A program made the position numbers and the translations under genes. Positions 29,745-38,770 of a DNA stretch of 39,742 bases are shown one piece after another. The notes beneath the pieces are model-generated. The model was not told the origin of the DNA, searched no databases, and worked only from the letters and a program-made list of their open reading frames with translations. The stretch's first letter is position 1, and each line of letters begins with the position of its first letter. This stretch comes from CAYHPR01 sp964358895 (lineage in GTDB: Archaea; Micrarchaeota; Micrarchaeia; CABMEP01), in contig CAYHPR010000009.1 of the NCBI GenBank assembly GCA_964358895.1, positions 1-39,742 of the forward strand, written 5' to 3'.

Positions 29745-30617
29745 AGGTCTTCCAACTCTCATAAATCCTATCAAAATAAATTGGAGGAAAACGGATAACA
29801 TAACAATTCCTAAAAGCAATTCGAACGTGATAGAAAAGATGCCGAATATTGAAAGAAGCGAGACGAAGGTTGTGACTATAGAAGGAATAACTGCAGCAAA
29901 CATGAGATAAAGAAGGAGATAAAAATTAAGTGTAGAGCTGTACTCCTTTACAGCTCTATGCTGCTCTGCAGTAAGAACGCTAAGCGTATTTTCAAGCGCA
30001 GTAGTCAAACCGACTCCGGTACGCATTGATGAAGTGATATGCCACAAGGCTCTCTTGAATTCCTCTGCCCGCGTAGTATGCGCTACTTTTTCAAGAACAA
30101 CAATATCTCGCTCTCCTCCCGAGATCTCACGCACAGCATTCCTTAGATCGTCAGATACCAGCCCGTAGTCAGCGCGTGACACATTACTTAGTATGTCATA
30201 AAGTGGAACCCCGGAAGTGGATTGAACCCACATATCTCTGAGTACGTGTAACAGCGCTCGATCAGTTGCTTCTGCATTTTTCTTTGCAAGTATCGAAGGA
30301 TAAATGTAATGAAGATAAAAGAATCCGATGAATGCGGAAACAAATACCAATGCAGATAAAGGCAGTGCTTGCTCCAGCGAAGCAAATTGGATATAACTCT
30401 GCATAAAAAACATAAGGACGGAGAACAATAACGCCCAAATAAAAGAAGAAATAATAAATGAAATACCATAAAGCTCCGCTTCTTTAGCCTCAGGCAGTCT
30501 TGCCATCACCAAATCTTCACGTAAACGCGTCGTTACGAAAAGTTTTGTTAGATAAGTAAGTGATTTGAAGCGTCTGGCTAGCGACACGGGAAACAATTGA
30601 ATAGGTATGCGCGCCAA
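29736..30617 (-). CDS. TadC/TadB-like pilus inner-membrane protein
   Basis: First of two platform proteins (293 aa). Hydrophobic segments are at about 50-73, 85-106, 228-255 and 262-285. Between the two pairs is a cytoplasmic domain with LLHVLRDMWVQSTSGVPLYDIL (in part, about 122-142) and RALWHITSSMRTGVGLTTALE, the T2SF signature arrangement. Its partner at 28770 has the same layout, so the pair probably forms the hetero-complex seen in Tad and archaeal pili. It starts five bases after the ATPase gene, indicating co-translation. The end of the gene lies in a 12-bp tandem repeat. Confidence 0.88.
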   Translation of the reverse strand: MARIPIQLFPVSLARRFKSLTYLTKLFVTTRLREDLVMARLPEAKEAELYGISFIISSFIWALLFSVLMFFMQSYIQFASLEQALPLSALVFVSAFIGFFYLHYIYPSILAKKNAEATDRALLHVLRDMWVQSTSGVPLYDILSNVSRADYGLVSDDLRNAVREISGGERDIVVLEKVAHTTRAEEFKRALWHITSSMRTGVGLTTALENTLSVLTAEQHRAVKEYSSTLNFYLLLYLMFAAVIPSIVTTFVSLLSIFGIFSITFELLLGIVMLSVFLQFILIGFMRVGRPEI

Positions 30618-30622
30618 TCAGC

Positions 30623-32476
30623 TCACCTTCTCCTGCTATGCTTCTTTCCTTTCTTTTCTGACTTGACCTGTTTTCCTACTTGCTTTGTTGTAGGAAGCTC
30701 CAGCTCAGATTCTTCATATTCTGTTTCTATCTGCTCTCTACCTGTATCCTCGTCTATACTCGCTTTTCTTGGTTTCTCAGCCTCTTCCAGTTTCTTATTT
30801 CCTTCAAGTGCTTCATCAAGGACTTCTGGCATGTTGTAATAAGCTCGCATTACCTCACTTACTTGTTCGATATCGACGTAGTCGTTATCTCCCATCCAAT
30901 CAAGTATGTGCTTTCGCTGGGCAAGATCGTCATTGATTTCACGCTCAGTCATACCTGTATAAAGATTTATTTCCTCGATATATCTTCGTGGTTTGTTGAC
31001 AAGCTCAAACGTATCGGTTCTTGCCCTCCACAGAAAGAGACGATTCGTAGTCAGCGTCCCCCCTGCACCCGGGATAATTTCGGATATTTCATAAGTTCTT
31101 CTCAAACTTTTTCTTCTGTCACGATGCTGGACTGCGACAAGATGAACAGATTCGAGTTCTGTTGGATTAATGTCAAAAGGTGCATCCAACATTCTCTTAA
31201 GCAGTTGTGAAGCAGTATCTGCATGAAAAGTTGTTGAGACCGAGTGACCAGTGTGCATCGCATCAAAAAGAACTTCTGCTTCTGCAGGAGTTCTGATTTC
31301 ACCCAAAATAACTCTGTCAGGACGAAATCTGAGTGATGCTGTCAAAAGGTCAGCCATTGTAATTTTTCCTTTGTTATCTGCAGTTCCTCCACGTGTAAGA
31401 AGTGGAATCCAATTCCATACATGCGCAGGCAATACCAGTTCACGCGTCTCTTCTATTGTGACGACACGCTGTGACGGAGGGATCATCTGCGTAAGAACGT
31501 TAAGCATTGAAGTCTTACCCGATGCAGTTCCTCCGGTTGAGATAATATTCATTTCATAATTAACAGCTTGCCACAGGAGCGCAATCATCTCAGCTGACAA
31601 TGTGTGCTGCTTAATAAAACGGACCGATGTCCAAGGCTCACGTGCAAACTTTCTGATTGTAATAGTATTTCCTTTAGTCGATGCAGGATAAAGAGTTGCA
31701 GCTGCACGATCTCCGCTCGTAAGAAACGCATCGAGAATAGGATTTGCAATGGTAATCTGCTCGCCAACGCGTCGTGCGATCTGCGATGCAATATTTGCAA
31801 TTGATTCCTCGTCAGGCATATGGATATTTGTCTTCATCCACCCGTATTTTCTGTGATAAACTGCAACAGGAATTGTAGAAGTATTAACTGCAATTTCTTC
31901 AAGCGTATCATCACCAAGCAGGACTTCGATATCACCCATACCGTACATAGAAATGAAAGCATAACCGCTAGTGGCGTCTAGGATATCCTGTGAAAAATAT
32001 TGTGAAAGTTTTTGCTTAATTTTTTGCCTTACCTCTGGCAAGTAAGCTTGCATTTTTTCAGGGGTAAGAAAATAACTGGATTCAAAGGGTATGTCTTTCG
32101 CCAGGTCAGGTTTTATCGACTCGATAAATACGTTGGTGTAAGGAGCAGGCGTTGAAAATACGGCATGATAAAATGGTCTTCGTTCAGCATCACGATAAAC
32201 ATAAATTTTCACACCCAACCCGGAGACTGTGAAACTATATTCCTCATCAGCATTTGTTGGAACTGATTCCTCAGGATAGGGTAATTTTTTAATCAGAGAT
32301 AAGATAGGTGATCCGACGGCAGGATAACTGACTGAGAGGATACCTTCCCTTTCCAACGTTCTACCAATAAATTCGATTACTTCAGACTTCATGCCTAGCT
32401 GCTTTGCAACGGAATCAACTGTCATAGGCCTGATAAGAAGCTCAGCTAAACGATCGATATTTGTCTTCAATAGCAT
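30623..32476 (-). CDS. Type II/IV secretion ATPase (TadA/GspE family)
   Basis: Motor ATPase for filament assembly (617 aa), cytoplasmic and probably hexameric. An N-terminal winged-helix-like region (SVAKQLGMKSEVIEFIGRTL, about 22-41) precedes the catalytic core. Walker A is GGTASGKT (315-322), the Asp/Glu box is VVTIEETRELVLP, Walker B is RPDRVILGEIR (385-395) and the His box is STTFHAD (about 414-420). The last ~70 residues are a charged tail rich in Glu then Lys/Arg. A TTTAAA box 26-27 bases upstream suggests a leaderless message. It heads an operon with both TadC-like genes. Confidence 0.94.
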   Translation of the reverse strand: MLLKTNIDRLAELLIRPMTVDSVAKQLGMKSEVIEFIGRTLEREGILSVSYPAVGSPILSLIKKLPYPEESVPTNADEEYSFTVSGLGVKIYVYRDAERRPFYHAVFSTPAPYTNVFIESIKPDLAKDIPFESSYFLTPEKMQAYLPEVRQKIKQKLSQYFSQDILDATSGYAFISMYGMGDIEVLLGDDTLEEIAVNTSTIPVAVYHRKYGWMKTNIHMPDEESIANIASQIARRVGEQITIANPILDAFLTSGDRAAATLYPASTKGNTITIRKFAREPWTSVRFIKQHTLSAEMIALLWQAVNYEMNIISTGGTASGKTSMLNVLTQMIPPSQRVVTIEETRELVLPAHVWNWIPLLTRGGTADNKGKITMADLLTASLRFRPDRVILGEIRTPAEAEVLFDAMHTGHSVSTTFHADTASQLLKRMLDAPFDINPTELESVHLVAVQHRDRRKSLRRTYEISEIIPGAGGTLTTNRLFLWRARTDTFELVNKPRRYIEEINLYTGMTEREINDDLAQRKHILDWMGDNDYVDIEQVSEVMRAYYNMPEVLDEALEGNKKLEEAEKPRKASIDEDTGREQIETEYEESELELPTTKQVGKQVKSEKKGKKHSRRR

Positions 32477-32499
32477 GTGTGCGCTTCGTTATTCGACTT

Positions 32500-32505
32500 T
32501 TTAAA
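32500..32505 (-). promoter_or_regulatory. Promoter of the TadA-type operon
   Basis: CTTTAAAAAG region with TTTAAA centred about 26 bases from the ATG at 32476; no GGTGAT is seen, consistent with leaderless transcription. Confidence 0.5.
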
Positions 32506-32537
32506 GATTACTGGTTTATTAAGAAAATCAACAAAAC

Positions 32538-33170
32538 TCAGATTACTTTTATAAGCTCGGCTACTCCTCTTTTTATAAGATCGAAAGAAACAGATGGACT
32601 GTTGATATACTCCCGTGTTACTTGTTCGGGAAGAAATGGGATATGAATTAATCCAGCAGGAACATTAAGATTTAAAGTTTCCAGAGTATTCATAATAATG
32701 AAGAAACCATAGTTACATAGATAACCTCCGGCTCCAATGTTTATTTTTATCGGAATTCCCAATCTACTTAACCTATTAACAATTTTGAGAAGTGGGAGTG
32801 TAGAGAAATATGCATTTTGGTTTGTATTATATATTCTTTTTCCAATCTTTATACTCCTTCCTTTTTCGTCTGGCAAATCTGAATCAACATAATTTATAGC
32901 TACTCGTTCTAGAGTGATAGTTGAGTTCCTGCCGCTGTGTCCAAATAAAAGGACAGCATCTGGCTTTATTTTTATTATTTGTTTTCTTATCATCTCTGGC
33001 ACCCTATTGTAATCGACAGGTAAAACATGCGATATAACACTATACTTTCCTATTTTAGTATTATGAAAATGTTTTGCGATCTTTTCTGCAGGATTAACTT
33101 TAGAAGCTACTCCTTCTTTGTCATATTTTAATTTATAATGACTGTAACCAAAAAGTAGAAGTTTTTTCAT
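32538..33170 (-). CDS. Pyroglutamyl-peptidase-like protein (peptidase C15)
   Basis: Cysteine peptidase family that removes N-terminal pyroglutamate (210 aa, the normal length). The catalytic triad is in place: E88 in GRNSTITLERVAINY, C152 in AGGYLCNYGFF, and H176 in LIHIPFLPEQ. The usual N-terminal GFEPFG loop is replaced by FGYSHYKLKYDKEG, a region that shapes the substrate pocket, so substrate preference may differ. The family call rests on all three catalytic motifs in order. It has its own start, about 34 bases from the TTTAAA box shared with the divergent ATPase gene. Confidence 0.87.
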   Translation of the reverse strand: MKKLLLFGYSHYKLKYDKEGVASKVNPAEKIAKHFHNTKIGKYSVISHVLPVDYNRVPEMIRKQIIKIKPDAVLLFGHSGRNSTITLERVAINYVDSDLPDEKGRSIKIGKRIYNTNQNAYFSTLPLLKIVNRLSRLGIPIKINIGAGGYLCNYGFFIIMNTLETLNLNVPAGLIHIPFLPEQVTREYINSPSVSFDLIKRGVAELIKVI

Positions 33171-33200
33171 ATTCTACAACAAATCTTGAAAGTCCTGATT

Positions 33201-33206
33201 TTTAAA
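33201..33206. promoter_or_regulatory. Shared bidirectional TATA box
   Basis: TTTAAA inside GATTTTTAAACATT lies 25-26 bases before the plus-strand ATG at 33229 and about 34 before the minus-strand ATG at 33170. It is the only TATA-like box in this 58-base divergent spacer. Confidence 0.45.
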
Positions 33207-33228
33207 CATTTGCACAAAAATACAAAAC

Positions 33229-35535
33229 ATGTGCATACTTCGAGGAGTTGAAGGTCGGATAGCACAAATGGATTCTATCGCTAGTCCTTACGAATTGTTC
33301 AGTCCTGACTGTATTAACAGCCAACTGAAACAGTTGGCATTGCTCAGTGATGTTGATTTTGACAGGGTTAGATATGAAGAAGAAGTAATAATTGAATTTG
33401 ACCAGAATAGTGCGGCAGTGATCAAAGAATATGTAACACTCATCAGACAAACCGAAGTTGCACTGCTTAATCCTGACACATTTGGAAAGAAAGAAGATGA
33501 ATATTATTTGGCTAGAAAAAAAGTGCTTAGCGATGTACTTGACCGAATGTTTCAGAACCCTATTCTTGCAGCAAGAAAAATAGAAGAATACAAAGAGCCT
33601 GAACCTACACGTGGAATGTTTCTTGAAGGCTACCGTAGATTTGGAGGAATTCTGTTGAAGGTTTATGAAACACTCAAAACAACAAAAATGTATTCCTTAA
33701 CCGAACAATTTGCAGGAGACATGCGCAATGTGTTTCTGTCTTTTGCAGGAATGAAAACAGCTGCATTTGTTGAATCTATCGTTATTGACATTCCTTCTGA
33801 TGCGAAAGCAATCGAAAAGGCGGATGCAAAATATTCGTTGCCTTACGGTATTGAAATTCAGATTTACGAACTGCCAGGTAAAGAAGCAAATTTGTATGTT
33901 CAAAAGAATACAGTATTAGTGGGACTAAATGATCAGCTGAAAAAACTGTTGAAACAGACAATCAATGCAAATATGCAACCGATCGTTGATAAGTTGGTGG
34001 ATTATGGGGCACTGTATGAAAGAAAACTGCTCGAGTACCGCCAGTTTTATTTAGATGCAGCTGCAACTTCTAAAATCCCAATTACTCAGCAGGAAGCATT
34101 AGCAATGGCAAAAGAAACTGTTAACTGGACGCTTGGTCTTGGGTCGCCGCTTGAAAACATTGCATTAGACAAGGACAATATAACTGATATTTACCTTGAT
34201 GCAGAAAATTCACCACTCTATCTTGAACACGTTTATTATGGAACTTGTCACACCCAATTCCGATACAATAGACAGTTGCTTGAATATGCATTCCAAAACA
34301 TTACGCTAGGTGCAAAAGCTGGCAAAAAATTGGATGAAAAAAATCCACTTATTGATGTGATGCTTAACCGAATTGGAATGAGATGCCATCTGCAAGGGCC
34401 ACCGGCAACTTTCGGCGAGTTGCAAGGCGCATTCAGAATCATGAAACCTACGCCATTCACGTATTCACAGTATCTTGGCTACTACTCAATGTCAGGTTTC
34501 TTTGCAGGTTACGACGATACGATGGTATCGCTTGGTAACTCAGAAGGTGTGATGGGTGTGAAGGGATGTGGAAAAACTTCATTTACTGCAGCTAAGATAA
34601 CTGCAATCGGCACGAAGAAAAGAATTCTGCCGATTCAAGACATTGAAGAAATCCCAACTCGTGCCTACCGCAAATATGGATTCCACATAGGTGCTGCAAA
34701 AATTGCTGAAGAAGAAGATGAACGCACAGCCCTGTCCTTGGTAAAGATGACGTCTGCCCTTCTTCGTATGGGTGAAGCAGCAGTCATAATCAATGAACTG
34801 CGTTCAAGAACTGCAGTTCAAGGAATCATCAATCTTTTGAATACGCAGCCAGGTGTTTTTGCTCTTTACAACTTCCATGGAGAAAGTTTGAAGGACGTAC
34901 AGGATAGACTTGAACTCGTATTCGGTATTCCTTCAGCAGCCATGTTTGCAACCGATCGTTATACGTTTATGCATAAATTCCGCTTTGGCAGAAAAGAAAG
35001 ACTCTATAGGATAATAAGGAAGGCATATGAAAGTGATCCTGCTGAAAGAAAATTTGTTGAGGTCTTCAACTTCCAAAGAGGTACAAACATACAATCCTCC
35101 CAGTTAAATTGTAATTTCCTTAAGAATCCAGAAGCAACTAAGTGGATGATTGATAATATCGAGGTAGGAAAGCTTCAGAAAGAGCTTAATGTCGTATTTA
35201 TTCCGCCGGCACTCAAAAGAAGAAGCGATGACACCGGCATTACACCTGAACAATATTTTCTTGAATCGTTTATGAAGGGGAAAGTTTATTCACAAGTCTA
35301 TAAGGCATCGGAAGAGACAAAAAACAAAAATTTGAGTGAGATGGGTTTTGTTCTTAAATGCAATGCAGCACTAAGGAAACTGATGGCCGAAAAAGAAAAT
35401 GAAACTGGAGAAATTGATTATGCAGATCTGGAAAAGGCATGGGATCCGACATTCAAACGATTGGTAAAGGAAGAAATGCAATTAGCAACTAAATTGCCTG
35501 CCACTTCCACGGCATCTCAGCCACCAATTATGTGA
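33229..35535 (+). CDS. Divergent type II/IV secretion-type ATPase (768 aa)
   Basis: Second ATPase of the VirB11/GspE/TadA superfamily. Residues 1-300 form an alpha-rich N-terminal domain unlike that of the TadA-type protein. In the C-terminal core, Walker A is GVKGCGKT (443-450), the Asp box is ILPIQDIEEIP, and the Walker B equivalent is AAVIINELRSRT, with NELR replacing the usual GEIR. The His box region reads ALYNFHGES. The catalytic acidic residue is retained, so activity is plausible. ATG 33229 fits a leaderless start; a downstream Met at 33268 is possible. It has no TadC or pilin genes beside it. Confidence 0.88.
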   Translation: MCILRGVEGRIAQMDSIASPYELFSPDCINSQLKQLALLSDVDFDRVRYEEEVIIEFDQNSAAVIKEYVTLIRQTEVALLNPDTFGKKEDEYYLARKKVLSDVLDRMFQNPILAARKIEEYKEPEPTRGMFLEGYRRFGGILLKVYETLKTTKMYSLTEQFAGDMRNVFLSFAGMKTAAFVESIVIDIPSDAKAIEKADAKYSLPYGIEIQIYELPGKEANLYVQKNTVLVGLNDQLKKLLKQTINANMQPIVDKLVDYGALYERKLLEYRQFYLDAAATSKIPITQQEALAMAKETVNWTLGLGSPLENIALDKDNITDIYLDAENSPLYLEHVYYGTCHTQFRYNRQLLEYAFQNITLGAKAGKKLDEKNPLIDVMLNRIGMRCHLQGPPATFGELQGAFRIMKPTPFTYSQYLGYYSMSGFFAGYDDTMVSLGNSEGVMGVKGCGKTSFTAAKITAIGTKKRILPIQDIEEIPTRAYRKYGFHIGAAKIAEEEDERTALSLVKMTSALLRMGEAAVIINELRSRTAVQGIINLLNTQPGVFALYNFHGESLKDVQDRLELVFGIPSAAMFATDRYTFMHKFRFGRKERLYRIIRKAYESDPAERKFVEVFNFQRGTNIQSSQLNCNFLKNPEATKWMIDNIEVGKLQKELNVVFIPPALKRRSDDTGITPEQYFLESFMKGKVYSQVYKASEETKNKNLSEMGFVLKCNAALRKLMAEKENETGEIDYADLEKAWDPTFKRLVKEEMQLATKLPATSTASQPPIM

Positions 35536-35557
35536 CCTGTATTGTGTGAGGTATAAA

Positions 35558-35590
35558 TTGTAAATGCAACTTGTAAAATGTAACTTGTAA
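35558..35590. repeat. Short tandem repeat before the DRG-type GTPase gene
   Basis: TTGTAAATGCAACT, TTGTAAAATGTAACT and TTGTAAAG form two and a half imperfect units of 14-15 bases between the ATPase stop and the next promoter. A regulatory role cannot be told from the sequence. Confidence 0.5.
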
Positions 35591-35594
35591 AGCT

Positions 35595-35604
35595 TTTATT
35601 TAAT
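35595..35604 (+). promoter_or_regulatory. Promoter of the DRG-type GTPase gene
   Basis: CTTTTATTTAAT is centred about 23 bases before the ATG at 35622, which fits a leaderless transcript; no GGTGAT is present. Confidence 0.4.
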
Positions 35605-35621
35605 TACGGACAGATCTATTT

Positions 35622-36746
35622 ATGGCAGAGACTATACCTGAAAAAATAAAGAGAATAGAAGATGAGATAAGGAATACGCAGTTCAACAAAGCAACTGAAC
35701 ACCATATTTCACTTCTTAAAGCAAAAATTGCCAGATTCAAACGATTAGCTATTGCAAATGCTGCTAAAAAAGCCGGCAGCAAAAAAGGTTTCAACGTTAA
35801 GAAAGAAGGCGATGGAACAGTTGTCATGGTTGGTTTTCCATCCGTTGGTAAATCAACAATTCTTAACTCAATCACTTCGGCTAAATCAGAAGTTGCAGCA
35901 TATGAATTCACAACACTAGAAACAATTCCCGGAATGTTGCATCACAAAAGTGCTGCGATCCAAGTTCTTGATATTCCTGGGCTTATTAGTGGAGCTGCGG
36001 AAGGAAAGGGTAGAGGTAAAGAGGTTATAGCCGTTGTAAGAGCATCTGATTTAATACTCATTATTTGCGATGCACAACATCTAGAAAAAATTCAAACAAT
36101 ACTTGATGAATTGGAAAAAGCGGATATCAGAATTGACAAGCGTCCTCCACAAATTTCTATAGAAAAAAAAGCATACGGAGGAGTAACTATTTTAGCAAAA
36201 AAAGGAACGAAACCAGATGTTATTAAAGAATTTGAGGACATATGTAAAAGCTTTGGAGTTCTTAGTGCAGACATAATAGTAAGGGAAAACACAACACCAG
36301 ACCAGCTAATTGATTTCCTTTCAAATAGTTGCAGATATATACCGTCCGTCATAGTCGTAAACAAAATCGATAAGCTAACAAAAAAAGAACTTGATGATGT
36401 TGAAAAAAAACTAAAAACCTTCGGAAAGGATTTTCTATTTATTTCAGCAGAAAATGGCACAAACATCGATAAACTGAAAGATTTAATTTTTAAGAAATTG
36501 AACCTGATCAGAGTTTATACAAAGAGAAAAGAAGGAAAAGAATTTGGGGAACCAATGATTCTTAAGAATGGCTCGACTATAGAAAATGTTTGCATTAAAA
36601 TCCACAAAGATCTTAAGAAAAATTTCAAATTTGCACTTGTGACTGGAAGCTCTGTAAAATTTCAGAACCAGCGTGTTGGTCTTGACCATAAAATAGTTGA
36701 AGGAGACAAAATTGTGATTATTTCTGAACATTATGACGCATTATGA
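35622..36746 (+). CDS. DRG-family GTPase (Obg-like, with TGS domain)
   Basis: Translation-associated P-loop GTPase (374 aa) like eukaryotic DRG1/DRG2. After a basic helical N-terminus comes G1 GFPSVGKS (71-78), then the effector region TTLETIPGML, G3 DIPGL (117-121) with GAAEGKGRGKEV, and G4 NKID (about 247-250). The C-terminal TGS domain runs from about 300 to 372. All motifs are intact. It overlaps no other gene; a small unrecognised gene follows seven bases after its stop and could encode a partner. Confidence 0.93.
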   Translation: MAETIPEKIKRIEDEIRNTQFNKATEHHISLLKAKIARFKRLAIANAAKKAGSKKGFNVKKEGDGTVVMVGFPSVGKSTILNSITSAKSEVAAYEFTTLETIPGMLHHKSAAIQVLDIPGLISGAAEGKGRGKEVIAVVRASDLILIICDAQHLEKIQTILDELEKADIRIDKRPPQISIEKKAYGGVTILAKKGTKPDVIKEFEDICKSFGVLSADIIVRENTTPDQLIDFLSNSCRYIPSVIVVNKIDKLTKKELDDVEKKLKTFGKDFLFISAENGTNIDKLKDLIFKKLNLIRVYTKRKEGKEFGEPMILKNGSTIENVCIKIHKDLKKNFKFALVTGSSVKFQNQRVGLDHKIVEGDKIVIISEHYDAL

Positions 36747-36753
36747 GGATAAT

Positions 36754-37002
36754 ATGACAACAAAAACGAAAATTGAAGAGATTAAGAGGATAATAGAATG
36801 GTGTGAGCAAAGAAAGAAGGAGGAGGGCAGAACTCCTCTTATTGAGATAAATCCATTTCGTGACATTGATTGGCTGAGAAATAAGACATATATTCAAATT
36901 GACATACCACTTGACAGTGCAAAAAAGGAAGCAATTGTCTATGAGTCAACGCTTAAATCCTTATTTGAATATGTAAATGGGTTATGGAAAAGGGTAGAAT
37001 AG
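36754..37002 (+). CDS. Small charged protein downstream of the DRG-type GTPase
   Basis: Not recognised (82 aa). Helix-rich with a Lys/Glu-rich start (TKIEEIKRIIEWCEQRKKEE), a central strand-like YIQIDIPL and a C-terminal helix (KSLFEYVNGLWKRVE). ATG 36754 has GAGGAT three bases before it; an earlier in-frame Met at 36733 lies inside the GTPase gene and is less likely. It is in the same operon as the GTPase and a membrane protein gene. No motif suggests a function. Confidence 0.6.
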   Translation: MTTKTKIEEIKRIIEWCEQRKKEEGRTPLIEINPFRDIDWLRNKTYIQIDIPLDSAKKEAIVYESTLKSLFEYVNGLWKRVE

Positions 37003-37009
37003 TGATTGT

Positions 37010-37843
37010 ATGAAATTGTTGCAGCTCCTTGATACCAAAATTTCTATTCTCTTAATTTTAGTACTTTTCAGTATAACTGCATTTGGATATATTACCCAAA
37101 AAAAGTTCTTTACTCCGTTTGAACTAACAGCATTCGTTGCATTTGGCTATCTTGACCATATAAAAAATAAAGAAAAATCAATTTCGAAACAGATGTATAA
37201 AAATCCAAAAATGTTTTTTGAAACTTATATATTACTGGTACTGGGCACATTTATTTGCGATCGATTATTTGGCATAATTTTAGGAGCATGGTCATTTCCT
37301 AATTATAATTTATTTGATCATATTCTTACCGTATTTATAGGGTATACTGCAGCTGGCTTTAGTTTTATTTATTTAATAAATATTCTAACAAACAGAATAG
37401 ACGAATATAGCAAAAGGAAAACGGATAAACTCTGGTGGCTTGCAGGGATATTCCTGATTTTTTTAGGATTTGTAACAATATTTTTCTTAAACGTGTGGTA
37501 CGCATTAACGATCCTTTCAACAGGAGGAGTTATACTGGCAGAATGCATATTACGGCCACGAGGTGCCGGAATAACGAATGAACTAGCTACTGGGAGATTT
37601 GACTCATTTGTCGCAGTTATTGCTGCAACACTTTTATTCGGTCTTTCGACAGAAGTCCCGAATGTTGGAGTGTATGATTGGAAGTATCAAAATGTTCCAT
37701 TTGAAAATCTGATGTTTTTAGGAGTTTCCGTCTTCGTTCTCATCCCAGGATGGATCGCATTATCTATATTTCCATTTTATGCAAAAAGATTAATAGCAAA
37801 AAAAGTTGATGTTTGGGATGTAATAAAAGAAATACAAAACTAA
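37010..37843 (+). CDS. Polytopic membrane protein of unknown function
   Basis: Integral membrane protein (277 aa) with about seven hydrophobic segments (around 10-28, 70-92, 103-127, 140-160, 160-180, 198-215 and 230-255). Conserved-looking loops include GAWSFPNYNLFDHIL and VYDWKYQNVPFENLMFLGV. The latter is faintly reminiscent of the WxY...P-E-E signature of lycopene-cyclase-like carotenoid proteins, but the key acidic pair is not there, so I do not assign it. GTGAT lies three bases before the ATG. It follows the small gene at 36754 closely and converges on the alpha/beta hydrolase with a two-base gap. Confidence 0.7.
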   Translation: MKLLQLLDTKISILLILVLFSITAFGYITQKKFFTPFELTAFVAFGYLDHIKNKEKSISKQMYKNPKMFFETYILLVLGTFICDRLFGIILGAWSFPNYNLFDHILTVFIGYTAAGFSFIYLINILTNRIDEYSKRKTDKLWWLAGIFLIFLGFVTIFFLNVWYALTILSTGGVILAECILRPRGAGITNELATGRFDSFVAVIAATLLFGLSTEVPNVGVYDWKYQNVPFENLMFLGVSVFVLIPGWIALSIFPFYAKRLIAKKVDVWDVIKEIQN

Positions 37844-37845
37844 GA

Positions 37846-38730
37846 TTATTTAGATAATTTTTTTATTTTTGTGAATTCTGTTTCTTTGGAATCTTTGTTT
37901 ATGAAATCTTCTACAACCTTATTAAAATCAGACACTGTTTGCACAGCGTGAGAAGCTAAAGGAAAAAACATTAAGTTTGAATTTGGAATTAGCTGGTTAA
38001 GCAGTTTTGCTTCCTTGATAGGAGTCATTTTATCCTTAGTGCCATTTATGATTAAGACGGGTGCGAACCCTTTTTGTGGACCTACGTCCCTTTCATTCAT
38101 ATAAGATAAAACAGCAGAAAGAAAACCTATAGTGGTTGCTTTATCTCGATACTCCGGCCACTCCTTGCTTAGTATATTGCTTGCGATTAAGTTTAGTGTT
38201 CTATAAGACATATGAACATAACTTTTCGATAAATGCATTCCGATTAATACAGTTCTGTCAACTTTATTTTCTTGTGCGAATTTATATGCTATATTTGCTC
38301 CTAAGGAATAACCGACTAGAATAGTATTCTCAGAATTAACTTTAAGGGTCTTAAATAAGTCTTCAAGGTCCTTAGCATACTGAGACATACTGGTGTAAGC
38401 ACTAAGTTTGTCCGTTCCGCCGTGGCCCATTATATCGTAGGCAATAACCCGATAATTTTTACTGAAATATCCTAGTTGATCGGCCCACATCGTTAATTGG
38501 CCAGCACCACCATGTATGAAAACTATGTTTTTTGTTTTATTGACATACTTATTATTTTCTGAAGAATCGTAAACGTTTACTTTATAGCTCTGCCTGATCT
38601 CGATGCGTTTTGTTTCAACTTTAGGTAAAGATTTTTCTTTTGAATCTCCGCTTAAAAAATTGGCAGATTTTTCTACAATAGATACTAAGTCCCATCTTGT
38701 TTTTTCTGATATTTGTGCTTGCGATGACAT
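37846..38730 (-). CDS. Alpha/beta hydrolase
   Basis: Serine hydrolase fold (294 aa). The oxyanion region is FIHGGAGQLTMW (about 71-82), the nucleophile elbow is GYSLGA with S142, the acid is D233 in INGTKDKMTP, and the base is H261 in ASHAVQ. The triad is complete and correctly ordered. About 60 extra residues precede the fold, without a signal peptide. Likely an esterase, lipase or peptidase of the cytoplasm; the substrate is not evident. A TATA box (TTATAAAG, minus strand, 38750-38757) lies 23-24 bases before the ATG, so it is probably leaderless. Confidence 0.9.
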   Translation of the reverse strand: MSSQAQISEKTRWDLVSIVEKSANFLSGDSKEKSLPKVETKRIEIRQSYKVNVYDSSENNKYVNKTKNIVFIHGGAGQLTMWADQLGYFSKNYRVIAYDIMGHGGTDKLSAYTSMSQYAKDLEDLFKTLKVNSENTILVGYSLGANIAYKFAQENKVDRTVLIGMHLSKSYVHMSYRTLNLIASNILSKEWPEYRDKATTIGFLSAVLSYMNERDVGPQKGFAPVLIINGTKDKMTPIKEAKLLNQLIPNSNLMFFPLASHAVQTVSDFNKVVEDFINKDSKETEFTKIKKLSK

Positions 38731-38748
38731 GATACAAAATAGAGTTTA

Positions 38749-38758
38749 TCTTTATAAT
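38749..38758 (-). promoter_or_regulatory. Promoter of the alpha/beta hydrolase gene
   Basis: GATTATAAAG on the minus strand, 23-24 bases upstream of the ATG at 38730; no GGTGAT, implying leaderless transcription. Confidence 0.5.
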
Positions 38759-38770
38759 CCTACAGCTAAC

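Noticed and set aside
37010..37843. Assignment of the membrane protein as a lycopene cyclase-type enzyme.
   Set aside because: Only a short stretch is faintly similar and the characteristic acidic pair is absent.
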